The notes below the pieces were generated by a model that searched no databases, was not told the DNA's origin, and was given only the letters and a program-made list of their open reading frames with translations. Positions 37,389 to 46,321 of a stretch of DNA of 64,000 nt are shown piece by piece. Numbering within the stretch: the first letter of the stretch is position 1; every line of letters starts with the position of its first letter. The translations under genes were made by a program, and so were the position numbers. The stretch is from Syntrophaceae bacterium UBA6078 (lineage in GTDB: Bacteria > Desulfobacterota > Syntrophia > Syntrophales > UBA2210), in NCBI GenBank assembly GCA_002428735.1, contig DIXO01000044.1, forward strand, positions 1 to 64,000, in the 5' to 3' direction.

Positions 37389-37418
37389 TTGACAAGGAAC
37401 CTTTTGGGACTATATTAG
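37389..37418 (+). promoter_or_regulatory. Promoter and operator region of the second ArsR gene
   Basis: TTGACA (37389-37394) and TATATTAG (37411-37418) give a sigma-70-type promoter with 16-18 base spacing. AT-rich inverted repeats (AATAT...ATATT) follow at ~37428-37447 before the ATG, a usual place for an ArsR self-operator. The rest of the 312-base gap from 37147 has a pair of TGATCA palindromes at 37237-37251 and no gene. Confidence 0.6.
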
Positions 37419-37458
37419 AAAAAAAGAATATATCATAATCTGAATATTGTGGTGATCT

Positions 37459-37737
37459 ATGAATAACGGGGATTATGAGAAAATGTCAGTCTTTTTCAGG
37501 ACCATCGGCAACCCCACCCGACTCAAGATTTTGACGGAACTGTTGAAAAACGAAAGGTGTGTCGGTGATGTAGAAAACCACATAGGAACAGGCCAGGCAA
37601 ATATTTCTCAGCATCTGGCAATTCTCAAACGGCACGATATCGTCGACTGCCGTAAAGAGGGAAACATGCGCTGTTATTTTCTCAAGGACCCTCTTCTATT
37701 GAAAAAGATCCTGGATCTTGCCGCACAGGGAAACTGA
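37459..37737 (+). CDS. ArsR-family transcriptional regulator
   Basis: The 92-residue repressor has FFRTIGNPTRLKILTELL, the recognition helix in TGQANISQHLAILKRHDIV, and the wing EGNMRCYFLKDP. Cysteines at NERCVGDVE and DCRKEGN are placed like those of thiol/persulfide or metal sensors in this family. It lies between the CoA-disulfide-reductase-like gene and the transhydrogenase operon, and either could be its target. Confidence 0.9.
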   Translation: MNNGDYEKMSVFFRTIGNPTRLKILTELLKNERCVGDVENHIGTGQANISQHLAILKRHDIVDCRKEGNMRCYFLKDPLLLKKILDLAAQGN

Positions 37738-37822
37738 CATGTCGCATGTGTTATTATTCCATATCGTCAGAATATCGAGGGGCAGATAATGCGCGTAAAC
37801 AGCACACAACGGGAGAACAGAT

Positions 37823-38953
37823 ATGAAGATTGCCATTCCGAGAGAACAGACACCTCACGATAACCGTATCCCGATGATTCCTTCCGATGTGAAACGCCTT
37901 GTTCAGCGTGGCGCCGAGGTTGAAATCGAAACGAAGATGGGGGAGCCCTCCGGCTATACTGATGACGTATACGAATCCGAGGGGGCTTCGGTCAGCCCGG
38001 ACCGGCAGAGGCTCCTGTCCGACGCCGACCTGGTATTGCGACTGCACAAACCTCCTCTTGAAGAAATTAGGCTTCTCAAAGAGGGAAGCATTCATATCAG
38101 CCACCTCGACCCGTTCAACGAGAAAGAGATTCTCGACGCGTTCGTCGCACAGGGAGTGAGCACCGTCAGCATGGAGATGATCCCGAGGATCACCAGGGCG
38201 CAGAAGATGGATGCCCTGAGTTCCCAAGCGAGCATTGCCGGATACGTGGCGGTCATTACCGCGGCGGAGAAACTCAACAAGATGTTCCCCATGATGATGA
38301 CACCGGCGGGGACCATCGCCCCTTCCCGCGTCTTTATCATCGGGGTTGGTGTGGCCGGTCTCCAGGCGATCGCAACCGCGAAACGGTTGGGGGCCCGGGT
38401 CGAGGCGTTCGACACGAGGCCTGTCGTCGAAGAACAGGTACAGTCGCTCGGAGCGAAATTCGTCAAAGTAAATCTCGGGGAAACGGGAGAGACGCAAGGC
38501 GGATACGCCAAGGCCCTCTCTGAGGAACAGATCCGCCTGCAGCGACAGGAAATGGCAAAACACTGCGCCACGGCCGACGTGGTCATCACCACCGCGCAGG
38601 TCTTTGGGAAAAAATCGCCCTTGATCGTTACCGGCGAGATGATCTCCTCCATGAAGAAGGGAAGCGTCATCGTGGATCTTGCCGCGGGAAACGGGGGAAA
38701 TGTTGAAGGTACGATTGCCGGAGAAGAGGTCGTCATAGACGGGGTAACGATCATGGGGCTGACCGACGTGGCGGGCCGCGCGGCCGAACACGCAAGCCAG
38801 ATGTATTCGAGCAATCTTTTGAATTTCATTACCGAATTCTGGGATAATGATGCGAAGCAACTGGTCCTCCGCCTGGATGACGAGATTATCAGGGGGTGCC
38901 TGGTTGCCCACAAACATGAAATCTTCAGTGAGACTTTGAAAAAGGTTACGTAA
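37823..38953 (+). CDS. pntAA: NAD(P) transhydrogenase subunit alpha, NAD-binding part
   Basis: The 376-residue protein is the soluble domain I of proton-translocating transhydrogenase: the start MKIAIPREQ, the RQD-loop region, the NAD fold VFIIGVGVAGLQAIATAKRLGA, and VDLAAGNGGN near the C-terminus. It transfers hydride from NADH to NADP, driven by proton flow. The alpha subunit is split into two genes, as in many non-enteric bacteria. It starts the pntAA-pntAB-pntB operon. Confidence 0.95.
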   Translation: MKIAIPREQTPHDNRIPMIPSDVKRLVQRGAEVEIETKMGEPSGYTDDVYESEGASVSPDRQRLLSDADLVLRLHKPPLEEIRLLKEGSIHISHLDPFNEKEILDAFVAQGVSTVSMEMIPRITRAQKMDALSSQASIAGYVAVITAAEKLNKMFPMMMTPAGTIAPSRVFIIGVGVAGLQAIATAKRLGARVEAFDTRPVVEEQVQSLGAKFVKVNLGETGETQGGYAKALSEEQIRLQRQEMAKHCATADVVITTAQVFGKKSPLIVTGEMISSMKKGSVIVDLAAGNGGNVEGTIAGEEVVIDGVTIMGLTDVAGRAAEHASQMYSSNLLNFITEFWDNDAKQLVLRLDDEIIRGCLVAHKHEIFSETLKKVT

Positions 38954-38963
38954 GGAGAAAACA

Positions 38964-39281
38964 ATGGATCAGATTGCCTGTCAGGGCGCCTGTCTCATCT
39001 GTATGAGTATGGTGCTTGTACTCGCCATATTTGTCGGGTTCGAGGTGATATCGAAGGTTCCCGCGCGGCTTCACACGCCGCTTATGTCCGGAAGCAACGC
39101 CATTTCGGGGATCACCCTCGTTGGGGCCGTGATAGCGGCGGGATCCGCCGAAAGCACCCTGAGCGTCATTCTGGGAACATCGGCCGTGATTTTCGCGACG
39201 ATCAACGTGGTCGGGGGATACCTGGTTACCAACAGGATGCTGGAAATGTTCAAGAAGAAACCGAGTGGGGGTGAGAAATGA
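38964..39281 (+). CDS. pntAB: NAD(P) transhydrogenase subunit alpha, membrane part
   Basis: The 105-residue protein has three membrane helices (roughly 12-32, 45-62 and 70-90) and the conserved HTPLMSGSNAISGI stretch. It forms part of the proton channel. It begins 10 bases after pntAA and overlaps pntB by 4 bases (ATGA). Confidence 0.95.
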   Translation: MDQIACQGACLICMSMVLVLAIFVGFEVISKVPARLHTPLMSGSNAISGITLVGAVIAAGSAESTLSVILGTSAVIFATINVVGGYLVTNRMLEMFKKKPSGGEK

Positions 39282-40654
39282 TCATACCGATTCTCATAAA
39301 TCTGGTGTACATCATCTCCGCGATCCTCTTTGTCTTCGGCCTCAAGATGCTGACCTCGCAGGCCACAGCACGAAAGGGAAATCTGCTCTCCGCGCTCGGC
39401 ATGTTTCTCGCCGTCATAATGACTCTCCTCAGCCAGGGGATTATCGATTACAAGTGGGTGGCGGTGGGGATTATCGTGGGGAGCATCATCGGCGCCTTCT
39501 CAGCACGGCTTGTCGCCATGACCCAGATGCCACAGATGGTGGCTTTGTTTAACGGTTCCGGCGGTCTCGCGAGCCTCCTGGTGGGATGGACAACCTACCA
39601 TTCGATGGCCACCTTCGATCTCTTTACTACCACCACGATCTTTCTCGCCGTGCTGATCGGCGGTATCGCTTTTTCGGGGAGTGTCGTTGCCTGGGGCAAA
39701 CTGGCCACATACATCACCGGGAAGCCTATTCTTTTCCCCGGCCAGACCGTGCTGAACGGGGTGCTGTTCGTGGCAACGCTTCTGGCGGGAGCCCTCCTGA
39801 TCATGCATCTGCCGATCAGCTATTCGATACTGATAGTCATTATCGTCCTGTCGCTGATCCTGGGTATCATGGCGGTCATCCCCATCGGCGGCGCCGACAT
39901 GCCGGTTGTGATTTCGCTTCTGAACAGTTACTCCGGCATCGCAGGGTGCGCGGCGGGACTGGCGATTCAAAACAACATCCTGATCGTTGCCGGGGCCCTG
40001 GTGGGAGCCAGCGGGATTATTCTGACCAACGCCATGTGCAAGGCGATGAACCGTTCGCTCGGCAATGTCCTCTTCGGGGGGTTCGGCGCCACCACAACAG
40101 AGGGTGTCATGGCCATCGAGGGCGAGGTGAAACCCATCTCGGCGGAAGACACCTACTTTATTCTCGAGGCCGCGAGTTCGGTGGTTTTTGTCCCAGGGTA
40201 CGGAATGGCCGTCGCGCAGGCCCAGCACGCCATCCATGAACTGGAAACAATCCTGGAGAAAAACGGGAGTGACGTGCGGTACGCCATCCATCCCGTGGCC
40301 GGGCGCATGCCGGGGCATATGAACGTGCTCCTCGCCGAGGCCAACGTGTCGTATGACAAGCTGGTCGAGATGGACGATATCAACCGGACGATCGCGGGAG
40401 TCGATGTATGCGTGGTGGTCGGCGCCAACGACGTGGTTAATCCGGCGGCCCGGGAAAGCAAGAGCAGTCCGATCTACGGCATGCCGATTATCAACGTGGA
40501 TCAGGCGAAAACGGTCATCGTCTTGAAACGTTCCATGGCCCCCGGCTTCGCGGGGATCGAGAACAACCTCTTCTACAAGGAAAACACGCGGATGCTCTTC
40601 GGCGACGCAAAGGCAAGTATCGAGGCCCTTGTCTCGGAATTCAAGAGAAAATGA
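39278..40654 (+). CDS. pntB: NAD(P) transhydrogenase subunit beta
   Basis: The 458-residue protein has about nine membrane helices, then the NADP-binding domain III with FVPGYGMAVAQAQHA, HPVAGRMPGHMNVLLAEA, the conserved VGANDVVNPAA and VLKRSMAPGFAGI. Together with the alpha proteins it makes NADPH at the expense of the proton gradient, matching the NADP-dependent isocitrate dehydrogenase elsewhere in the window. Confidence 0.96.
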   Translation: MIIPILINLVYIISAILFVFGLKMLTSQATARKGNLLSALGMFLAVIMTLLSQGIIDYKWVAVGIIVGSIIGAFSARLVAMTQMPQMVALFNGSGGLASLLVGWTTYHSMATFDLFTTTTIFLAVLIGGIAFSGSVVAWGKLATYITGKPILFPGQTVLNGVLFVATLLAGALLIMHLPISYSILIVIIVLSLILGIMAVIPIGGADMPVVISLLNSYSGIAGCAAGLAIQNNILIVAGALVGASGIILTNAMCKAMNRSLGNVLFGGFGATTTEGVMAIEGEVKPISAEDTYFILEAASSVVFVPGYGMAVAQAQHAIHELETILEKNGSDVRYAIHPVAGRMPGHMNVLLAEANVSYDKLVEMDDINRTIAGVDVCVVVGANDVVNPAARESKSSPIYGMPIINVDQAKTVIVLKRSMAPGFAGIENNLFYKENTRMLFGDAKASIEALVSEFKRK

Positions 40655-40768
40655 TCATGGAAAAATGGAAGATCCGGTTCACAATGGCGGAGTAATAACC
40701 AAGTGCAGATAAGGCGGATACACTGTGGTTATAGTTAGCCATGAAACACAAAGAGAGGAAGGATTTGT

Positions 40769-41176
40769 ATGAAATTGACTATTGCTTTCTCAACGGATGA
40801 CGGGAACTCTTTCAACAATGACCATTTCGGCATGGCACGGTATTTTCGCGTGTATGAGTTTTCAGATTCAAAGGAAGAGTTCATCGAAACACGAGAAAAT
40901 GTAAAATATGTCGAAGACGCATCAATAAAACATGGCGATCCGGGCAAGGCGAAGGCAACATCTTCGGCACTGGGCGGTATTGATGTGATAGCGGGCAGAA
41001 AATTCGGGCCCAATATCGTGAGGCTGCTGAAGAAATTTGTCTGCGTTGTGGTCAAAACCGACAGCATTGCCGATGCCGTACAGTTGATACACGAAAATAT
41101 CGGTTTGATAGAAAAAGCCAAGAATGAAGGCGATACTAGAAAACACATCGTTCTGAAGCGACCGGCGAAAGGGTAA
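40769..41176 (+). CDS. NifX/NifB-like dinitrogenase iron-molybdenum cofactor family protein
   Basis: The 135-residue protein starts MKLTIAFSTDDG with NDHFGMARYFRVYE, the fold of small NifX/NafY-type domains that in nitrogenase systems carry metal-cofactor precursors. No nif genes are near, so it is one of the orphan homologues (MTH1175-like) found beside metal-handling genes. The next genes encode a zinc-ribbon protein and a metal-exporter-like membrane protein, suggesting a metal-related unit. Confidence 0.88.
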   Translation: MKLTIAFSTDDGNSFNNDHFGMARYFRVYEFSDSKEEFIETRENVKYVEDASIKHGDPGKAKATSSALGGIDVIAGRKFGPNIVRLLKKFVCVVVKTDSIADAVQLIHENIGLIEKAKNEGDTRKHIVLKRPAKG

Positions 41177-41307
41177 AGAGGATTCGCCCGACCGGAAACA
41201 CGGTGGCCATTGTAACATGAAACCCGAGTGTCCAGGGAACAATCCGCGGAGAATAATCACGGACTGATCGTCGTTGACAGATGAAAAAACGAAAGGAGGT
41301 AATCGCA

Positions 41308-41535
41308 ATGCCAAGAGGAGATGGAACAGGACCGCAGGGAGCGGGACCGGGAACGGGACGAGGTATGGGGCGAGGCTCGGGAGGTACCGCCGGCCGGGGA
41401 AGAATGGGAGGCCAGGGGCTCGGAACAGGGGGAGAGTGTGTCTGTCCCAATTGTGGCCACCGGGTTCCCCATGAGGTCGGCATACCGTGCAATGAAACGA
41501 AGTGCCCCCACTGTGGAAACCAGATGACACGGTAA
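41308..41535 (+). CDS. Gly/Arg-rich protein with C-terminal zinc ribbon (DUF5320-like N-terminus)
   Basis: This is a 75-residue protein. The N-terminal half is rich in Gly and Arg (MPRGDGTGPQGAGPGTGRG), a pattern seen in DUF5320-type proteins encoded beside NifX-like genes. The C-terminal half has two CxxC pairs (CVCPNCG and CPHCG) forming a rubredoxin-like or zinc-ribbon site. ATG 41308 is chosen for its ribosome site AAAGGAGGT; the longer frame from 41281 is unlikely. Confidence 0.8.
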   Translation: MPRGDGTGPQGAGPGTGRGMGRGSGGTAGRGRMGGQGLGTGGECVCPNCGHRVPHEVGIPCNETKCPHCGNQMTR

Positions 41536-41624
41536 ATACGAAATCGCAATCGTAGATTTCTTTTTCTCTCGCCGTTCCGGCGAGGACGGACAGGTGGGCA
41601 GGTATGTCGTAAGAGAAGAGAGCC

Positions 41625-42650
41625 ATGGTATTCGAAAGTGTCAAGCACGCATTGACCATAACGAGCTTCGTGTTCGTTATGATGCTGATCATTGAATACG
41701 TCAATGTACTAACCAGAGGAGACTGGCAGGACTCATTACAGAAATACCCCTGGATGCAATATCTCCTCGCCGCTTTCTTAGGCGCCACGCCCGGCTGCCT
41801 GGGGGCGTTCACCATTGTGGCCCTCTACGCCCACAATGCGGTCAGATTCGGCGCGCTGGTCACCGTCATGATCGCAACCAGCGGCGATGAAGCCTTCGTC
41901 ATGCTCTCTCTGTTTCCGGGCACGGCAATCATTCTGACGCTGATCCTGATGTTAATCGGGATGGTCGCGGGATTCCTGACAGACCTGTTCTTCAAACCGG
42001 GGATGGTCGCCCTGGGGAGTCAAGACAGGAGATTTATATTTCATGATGAGGACTGTGTCTGTTATCCCCGGGGCGAAATCCTGAACCAGCTGAAAAACCT
42101 CACCCTGCAGCGGGGAGTGCTGATCTTTTCCCTGGTATTATTCATATTTGCGCTGATCTCCGGAGGGATGGGTCCCTCCGTGTGGAACTGGATAAAGGTG
42201 ACCCTCCTGGGGGGCTCTCTTGTCGCGCTCTTTATTACAGCGACGGTGCCTGAACACTTCCTTGAGGAACACCTGTGGGAACATATCGTGAAAGTCCATG
42301 TACCGCGTGTATTCCTTTGGACATTCAGCGCATTGCTATTGATGGCTGTGTTGCTTCATTATCTTGATCTCGATTCCTGGATTCGCTCAAATTATCTGAC
42401 CGTTCTCCTGATCGCATGCCTCGTGGGGCTCATTCCTGAATCGGGTCCGCACTTGATATTTGTAACCCTCTTTGCCGAAGGAGCGATTCCTTTCGGTATC
42501 CTCCTGGCGAGTTCCATCGTACAGGACGGCCATGGGATGCTCCCCCTGCTCGCGGAATCAAAAAGAGACTTCGTCTCCGTCAAGGGTATCAACCTGGCAG
42601 TGGGTTTGCTGGTCGGTCTGGCATGGTATGCAGGAGAGATCTATCTGTAA
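41625..42650 (+). CDS. Putative 10-TM metal exporter (ArsP_2-type)
   Basis: The 341-residue protein has about ten hydrophobic helices. GATPGCLGAF in the first half and GLIPESGPHLIFVTLFAEG in the second look like pseudo-repeated reentrant motifs of the ArsP_2/putative manganese transporter family. A soluble loop in the middle contains DEDCVCYPRGE. It likely moves a metal or metalloid ion outward; the substrate is unknown. Context with NifX-like and zinc-ribbon proteins favours metal handling. Confidence 0.78.
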   Translation: MVFESVKHALTITSFVFVMMLIIEYVNVLTRGDWQDSLQKYPWMQYLLAAFLGATPGCLGAFTIVALYAHNAVRFGALVTVMIATSGDEAFVMLSLFPGTAIILTLILMLIGMVAGFLTDLFFKPGMVALGSQDRRFIFHDEDCVCYPRGEILNQLKNLTLQRGVLIFSLVLFIFALISGGMGPSVWNWIKVTLLGGSLVALFITATVPEHFLEEHLWEHIVKVHVPRVFLWTFSALLLMAVLLHYLDLDSWIRSNYLTVLLIACLVGLIPESGPHLIFVTLFAEGAIPFGILLASSIVQDGHGMLPLLAESKRDFVSVKGINLAVGLLVGLAWYAGEIYL

Positions 42651-42774
42651 CGGACGACCAACCACTACGGTTCAGGCACGACAGACAGGTATCAATCAAA
42701 AAAAGGGAGGATTCGATAGAAAACGGAACACACAAGCAAACATCCGTATTACACCAAATAAAAGGAGGCCTTCC

Positions 42775-44667
42775 ATGCAGTTACTGCCAACAGAGCTATC
42801 TATCGGGAACACGATAATAAAGAACAGGACTATCATGGCCCCGATCAAAACGGGGTATGGAATACCCACAGGGGAAGTAACCGACCGTCATCTCCGGTTC
42901 TTCGAAAGGCGAAACAGGCACGTCGGGGCCGTCACTCCGGAACCGTTTTTCCTGCACCCGGCACTGCGGGAATTGCCGGTTCAGATAGGGATTCACAGTG
43001 ACGATATGCTGCCGGGGCTCAAGAGACTCGCGGATGTCATCCATGGAAAGGGGGCCCTGGCGATCGCCCATCTGAATCATCCGGGGAGAATGGCGAACCC
43101 AGCCATCCCGGGCAATCAATTTTTTTCCTCCTCTACGCGGATGTGTCCCTCCGGCGTCAAAGAACCTCAGGCAATGGATCAATCCCGCATCGAAGAGTCC
43201 CAACTACTCTTCGAGAAGGCCGCCGTCAGAGCCGAGAGGGCGGGGTACGATTTTGTTGAACTCCAATTCGGGCATGGATACCTGATCGCTCAATTTCTTT
43301 CGGAGGCAGTGAATAACCGTACCGATCAGTACGGCGGGAGCTGGGAAAACCGGCTTCGTTACGGCCTCGAAGTTCTGGAACGGGTGAAAAAGGCCGTCAC
43401 GCTTCCGATCATCGTCCGACTGAGCGCAGATGAGATGATACCGAACGGACTCAGACTCGAGGATGCGATGCGGCTCGCGGTCGCTCTCGAGGAACGGGGT
43501 GCGAACGCACTGCATGTCTCAAGCGGTTCCGTCTGCGAAACGCCCCCCTGGTATTTCCAGCATATGGCAGTCCCCAAGGGGAAAACCTGGGACTTTGCTT
43601 TGCGTATCAGGGAGAAGGTGGGGCTCCCGGTGATTGCCGTCGGTCAGATCAATGAACGGAAGGATCCGGAAACAATTCTCCAAAACGATATGGCAGATGC
43701 TGTCGCCATCGGGAGGGCCCTCATAGCAGACCCTGATTTTGTAGGCAAGGTACTGGGAGAAATCAGCGATCCCATTCGTCCCTGCGCTTCCTGCCTCGAA
43801 GGGTGTCTCGGAGGAGTGAAGAGCGGAAAAGGTTTGATGTGCCTCGTGAATCCCACTGTCGGAAAGGTTGAAGAAGCGGTCCCCACGGTCGAGAAATCTC
43901 GGAACATAGCCGTTGTGGGCGGCGGGCCCGCAGGTATGGAAGCTGCGCTTGTCCTGAACGAGAGGGGGCACAATGTAACCCTCTACGAAAAGGACAAACT
44001 GGGTGGGCTGTTCAATCTCGCTTATCTGACGCCGAGAAAAGGGAACCTCAAACGAATAAACGATTATTTTATTCAAGAGGTGCAAAGGAAGATTTCCGTG
44101 GTCCACAGAGAAGCCGATGTAGAGAACCTGGTCGATTCGTATGATGCCGTGATCGTGGCGACGGGCTCTCACCCCCAGCCTCCACTCATCCCAGGGTTGA
44201 AGGAATGGAGATGGGCGGAGATTCTCCAGGAAGACCAAATGCCCGCAGGCAAAAAGGGCATCGTCGTCGGCGGCGGCTTCATCGGGGCCGAGACGGCCGA
44301 GGTCCTCGCCAGGAAGGGGAACGATATCACCATCCTGAAACGGTCACGAGAGATCGCCCCCGCTATGGAACCGATCGCGCGGAAACTGTTGCTACGGGCC
44401 CTGGAGGAACTGAACATCCCCATTATCACGGACGCGGACGTCACGAGGGTTGAAGATGGAACGGTCTACTTTACACAAGGCGACGGGGAAAATTCCATCG
44501 AGGGTGTCGACTTTATCGTCTACACGAAGGGCATGGTGCCGGAGGATTCTCTCAAGGAACACCTTTCCGGGAAAATTCCGGTGTATGTGATCGGGGATTG
44601 CAGAGCGATAGGAAGGGTAATGGATGCCATCCACGATGCCTATGATTACGCCATGTCCATTTGCTGA
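42775..44667 (+). CDS. Old-Yellow-Enzyme-type NADH:flavin oxidoreductase with FAD domain (2,4-dienoyl-CoA reductase-like)
   Basis: The 630-residue protein has an N-terminal FMN TIM barrel (VELQFGHGYLIAQFLS, NRTDQYGGSWENR, VAIGRALIADPDF), a [4Fe-4S] motif (CASCLEGCLGG with a following MCLVNP), and a C-terminal FAD/NAD module (VVGGGPAGMEAA, VVGGGFIGAETAEVLA). This is the architecture of bacterial 2,4-dienoyl-CoA reductase and related enoate reductases. ATG 42775 follows AAAGGAGG; the much longer frame overlaps the exporter gene and is rejected. The substrate is unknown, probably an unsaturated acyl-CoA or enoate. Confidence 0.92.
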   Translation: MQLLPTELSIGNTIIKNRTIMAPIKTGYGIPTGEVTDRHLRFFERRNRHVGAVTPEPFFLHPALRELPVQIGIHSDDMLPGLKRLADVIHGKGALAIAHLNHPGRMANPAIPGNQFFSSSTRMCPSGVKEPQAMDQSRIEESQLLFEKAAVRAERAGYDFVELQFGHGYLIAQFLSEAVNNRTDQYGGSWENRLRYGLEVLERVKKAVTLPIIVRLSADEMIPNGLRLEDAMRLAVALEERGANALHVSSGSVCETPPWYFQHMAVPKGKTWDFALRIREKVGLPVIAVGQINERKDPETILQNDMADAVAIGRALIADPDFVGKVLGEISDPIRPCASCLEGCLGGVKSGKGLMCLVNPTVGKVEEAVPTVEKSRNIAVVGGGPAGMEAALVLNERGHNVTLYEKDKLGGLFNLAYLTPRKGNLKRINDYFIQEVQRKISVVHREADVENLVDSYDAVIVATGSHPQPPLIPGLKEWRWAEILQEDQMPAGKKGIVVGGGFIGAETAEVLARKGNDITILKRSREIAPAMEPIARKLLLRALEELNIPIITDADVTRVEDGTVYFTQGDGENSIEGVDFIVYTKGMVPEDSLKEHLSGKIPVYVIGDCRAIGRVMDAIHDAYDYAMSIC

Positions 44668-44786
44668 CGGAACGGAGAACACATACATATACACTTATAA
44701 TCGTTACATGAAAGGGAGAAGGAAGGGAGAGGGGACTCAAAACAACATGGCAACTTACCTGAAGCATGGAAAGGAGGTGAGGGAGT

Positions 44787-44933
44787 ATGGCAAACTTAGA
44801 AAATCCTACACTCGAATTCCTGATCTATTTAATCCAATGTTGCGTGAGGCAATGCGAAATTGACCCTGACAAAACTACCATCACGGAGTTGATTAAAAAG
44901 ATTCAAGAGGCTGAAATGCCTATTGTTTTCTAA
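44787..44933 (+). CDS. Small cysteine-containing hypothetical protein
   Basis: The 48-residue ORF starts at ATG 44787 behind AAGGAGGTGA, an excellent ribosome site. It has a helical N-terminus, three closely spaced cysteines (QCCVRQCE, ~residues 18-23), then a helix (TELIKKIQEAEM). It is followed by a terminator-like hairpin. The ribosome site and terminator support a real gene. The function is unknown; the cysteine cluster could bind a metal. Confidence 0.6.
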   Translation: MANLENPTLEFLIYLIQCCVRQCEIDPDKTTITELIKKIQEAEMPIVF

Positions 44934-44954
44934 AAACCGAAAACCCTGAGAAGC

Positions 44955-45008
44955 TGGGGACATCCCATCTTGGATTATTTTCAAATTCTGGGAATGTCCC
45001 CATTTTTT
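44955..45008 (+). terminator. Terminator-like or REP-like palindrome
   Basis: TGGGGACATCCCA (44955-44967) pairs with TGGGAATGTCCCCA (44989-45002) and is followed by six T residues (45003-45008). It ends the small cysteine-protein gene. The arms resemble other GGGG...CCCC palindromes in this window (52461, 54770), so it may belong to a dispersed palindrome family. Confidence 0.65.
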
Positions 45009-45089
45009 ATTGATATCCATCCAGCGAGTACAACATGGCTACCCCTTGCCTTGTGGTTGTGATTATGGTACCAATGTCCTCAACATTAG

Positions 45090-45237
45090 CTTCTAGAAAA
45101 GCACAGCCATGCCAGTCCAGAAGCTCCACCACTGTCGTGTTCGAAAGGGAATTGGTCATTGTTCCGGTCGCGATGGACAGGGGTAAAATGGACGTATTCC
45201 CTCCATCCAGATTGGGAATCGCGCTCGAACTCCAATA
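45090..45237 (+). pseudogene. Decayed copy of the thioredoxin-like selenoprotein gene (3' part)
   Basis: This stretch aligns base by base with 46450-46596 of the intact selenoprotein gene further right. In the best frame the copy reads RKAQPCQSRSSTTVVFE, then VPVAMDRGKMDVF, against EAQPYQFRSSTNVLLE and VPVAVATDRDKMDAF. The Sec codon and N-terminal half are not recognisable upstream, so the copy is broken. Confidence 0.8.
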
Positions 45238-45241
45238 ACGT

Positions 45242-45376
45242 GAATCCCGTATACCCAACATAAACCGTTTGAAAACACATCGACAGATACAATAATGAAT
45301 AGTTTGAAGCACACGCCGATGCCTATCACGCCGAATTGGAAGCGGTACGCTGGTAAAGCCCCCTCCCCCGGCGAGC
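45242..45376 (+). pseudogene. Decayed 5' remnant of the methyltransferase gene
   Basis: The sequence matches the start of the intact methyltransferase (46602-46737), including long identical runs such as GTTTGAAGCACACGCCGATG and CTCCCCCGGCGAG. It carries stop codons and small indels and ends abruptly after about 45 codons. The nitroreductase gene follows. It marks a deletion within a duplicated module. Confidence 0.8.
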
Positions 45377-45455
45377 TTTTAAGGAAATCTTTCACAGGGT
45401 TCTAAGATCAGCGAGCGGAGGCCCACGACACACAAAACATAGGGAGAAATTACAC

Positions 45456-46067
45456 ATGGAACTCATGCGCGTTATCGAAGAGCGGCGTAGTATTCGCAGA
45501 TTCAGGGACGACCCGGTTTCGGAGGAGATAATCAATGAGCTGCTCAACGCGGCCCGTCTGGCTCCCTCGGGAACCAATACCCAGGTATCACGGTTTGTTG
45601 TCGTCAAATCGCCCGCCATGCGCGCCAAACTGGGGACCGCCACACCGTACACATTTATCACCCGGGCCCCCGTTATTTTTGTGTGCTGTTGTGATTTGAC
45701 GGCCATGACGACCCGGGAATTGCGCCGGGCCGAATTACTCGAAGCCGGGATCTTCGAGGGCGTCGATGTGAATGAGGATATGGCCGATTCAAGAGCACGC
45801 GCCTTCAATCAGATAGGAGTGGAAGCGGCGCGGGCATATCTTTCAATGAACACCGCCATAGCGATAGAGCACATGGTTCTCCGGGCCGTTGACCTCGGTC
45901 TGGGAAGCTGCTGGGTTGGAGGATTCGACAAGGAGAAAGTACGCGAGATACTGGAACTGGATGACAGCATCCACATCGTTATGCTTCTCCCCGTTGGGTA
46001 TCCGGATCAGTCGCCCCCGCAGCGCCCCCGCTTCCCGGTGGACCATCTGGTCCTGAAAACTGTTTGA
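45456..46067 (+). CDS. Nitroreductase family protein
   Basis: The 203-residue FMN enzyme has ERRSIRRFRDDPV at the N-terminus, AARLAPSGTNTQ (FMN contacts), and the C-terminal GLGSCWVGGFD with MLLPVGYPDQSPPQRPR. Such proteins reduce nitro groups, quinones or enones; the physiological substrate is unknown. It is the surviving gene of the upstream copy of a duplicated module. A remnant of its twin lies at 47268-47383. Confidence 0.9.
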   Translation: MELMRVIEERRSIRRFRDDPVSEEIINELLNAARLAPSGTNTQVSRFVVVKSPAMRAKLGTATPYTFITRAPVIFVCCCDLTAMTTRELRRAELLEAGIFEGVDVNEDMADSRARAFNQIGVEAARAYLSMNTAIAIEHMVLRAVDLGLGSCWVGGFDKEKVREILELDDSIHIVMLLPVGYPDQSPPQRPRFPVDHLVLKTV

Positions 46068-46221
46068 TTTTTAATCGGCCGGTTGGTTGTCTTCAGAAAT
46101 CATGGCACTTATAGCAAAAGCGATACATTGCAATGATGCGATGGTGCGCCTTTTGCCGAGGATATCTTTCCGTAGCTGATGATCTCTTCACTGACGGAAT
46201 GCCGGTTCGCCCATAAATCAC

Positions 46222-46250
46222 TTGACATACTCTGTTGCAGTACCTAGACT
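46222..46250 (+). promoter_or_regulatory. Sigma-70-type promoter of the selenoprotein-methyltransferase pair
   Basis: TTGACA (46222-46227), a 17-base spacer and TAGACT (46245-46250), 70 bases before the selenoprotein start. Both boxes are close to consensus. The rest of the 254-base gap from 46068 shows no gene. Confidence 0.65.
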
Positions 46251-46321
46251 CGCTTGGGTTATTGAATTACTGGCCTTTAAAACAGGAGAAAACAACGAAG
46301 GGTAAAGGAGGTCTCAAAACG

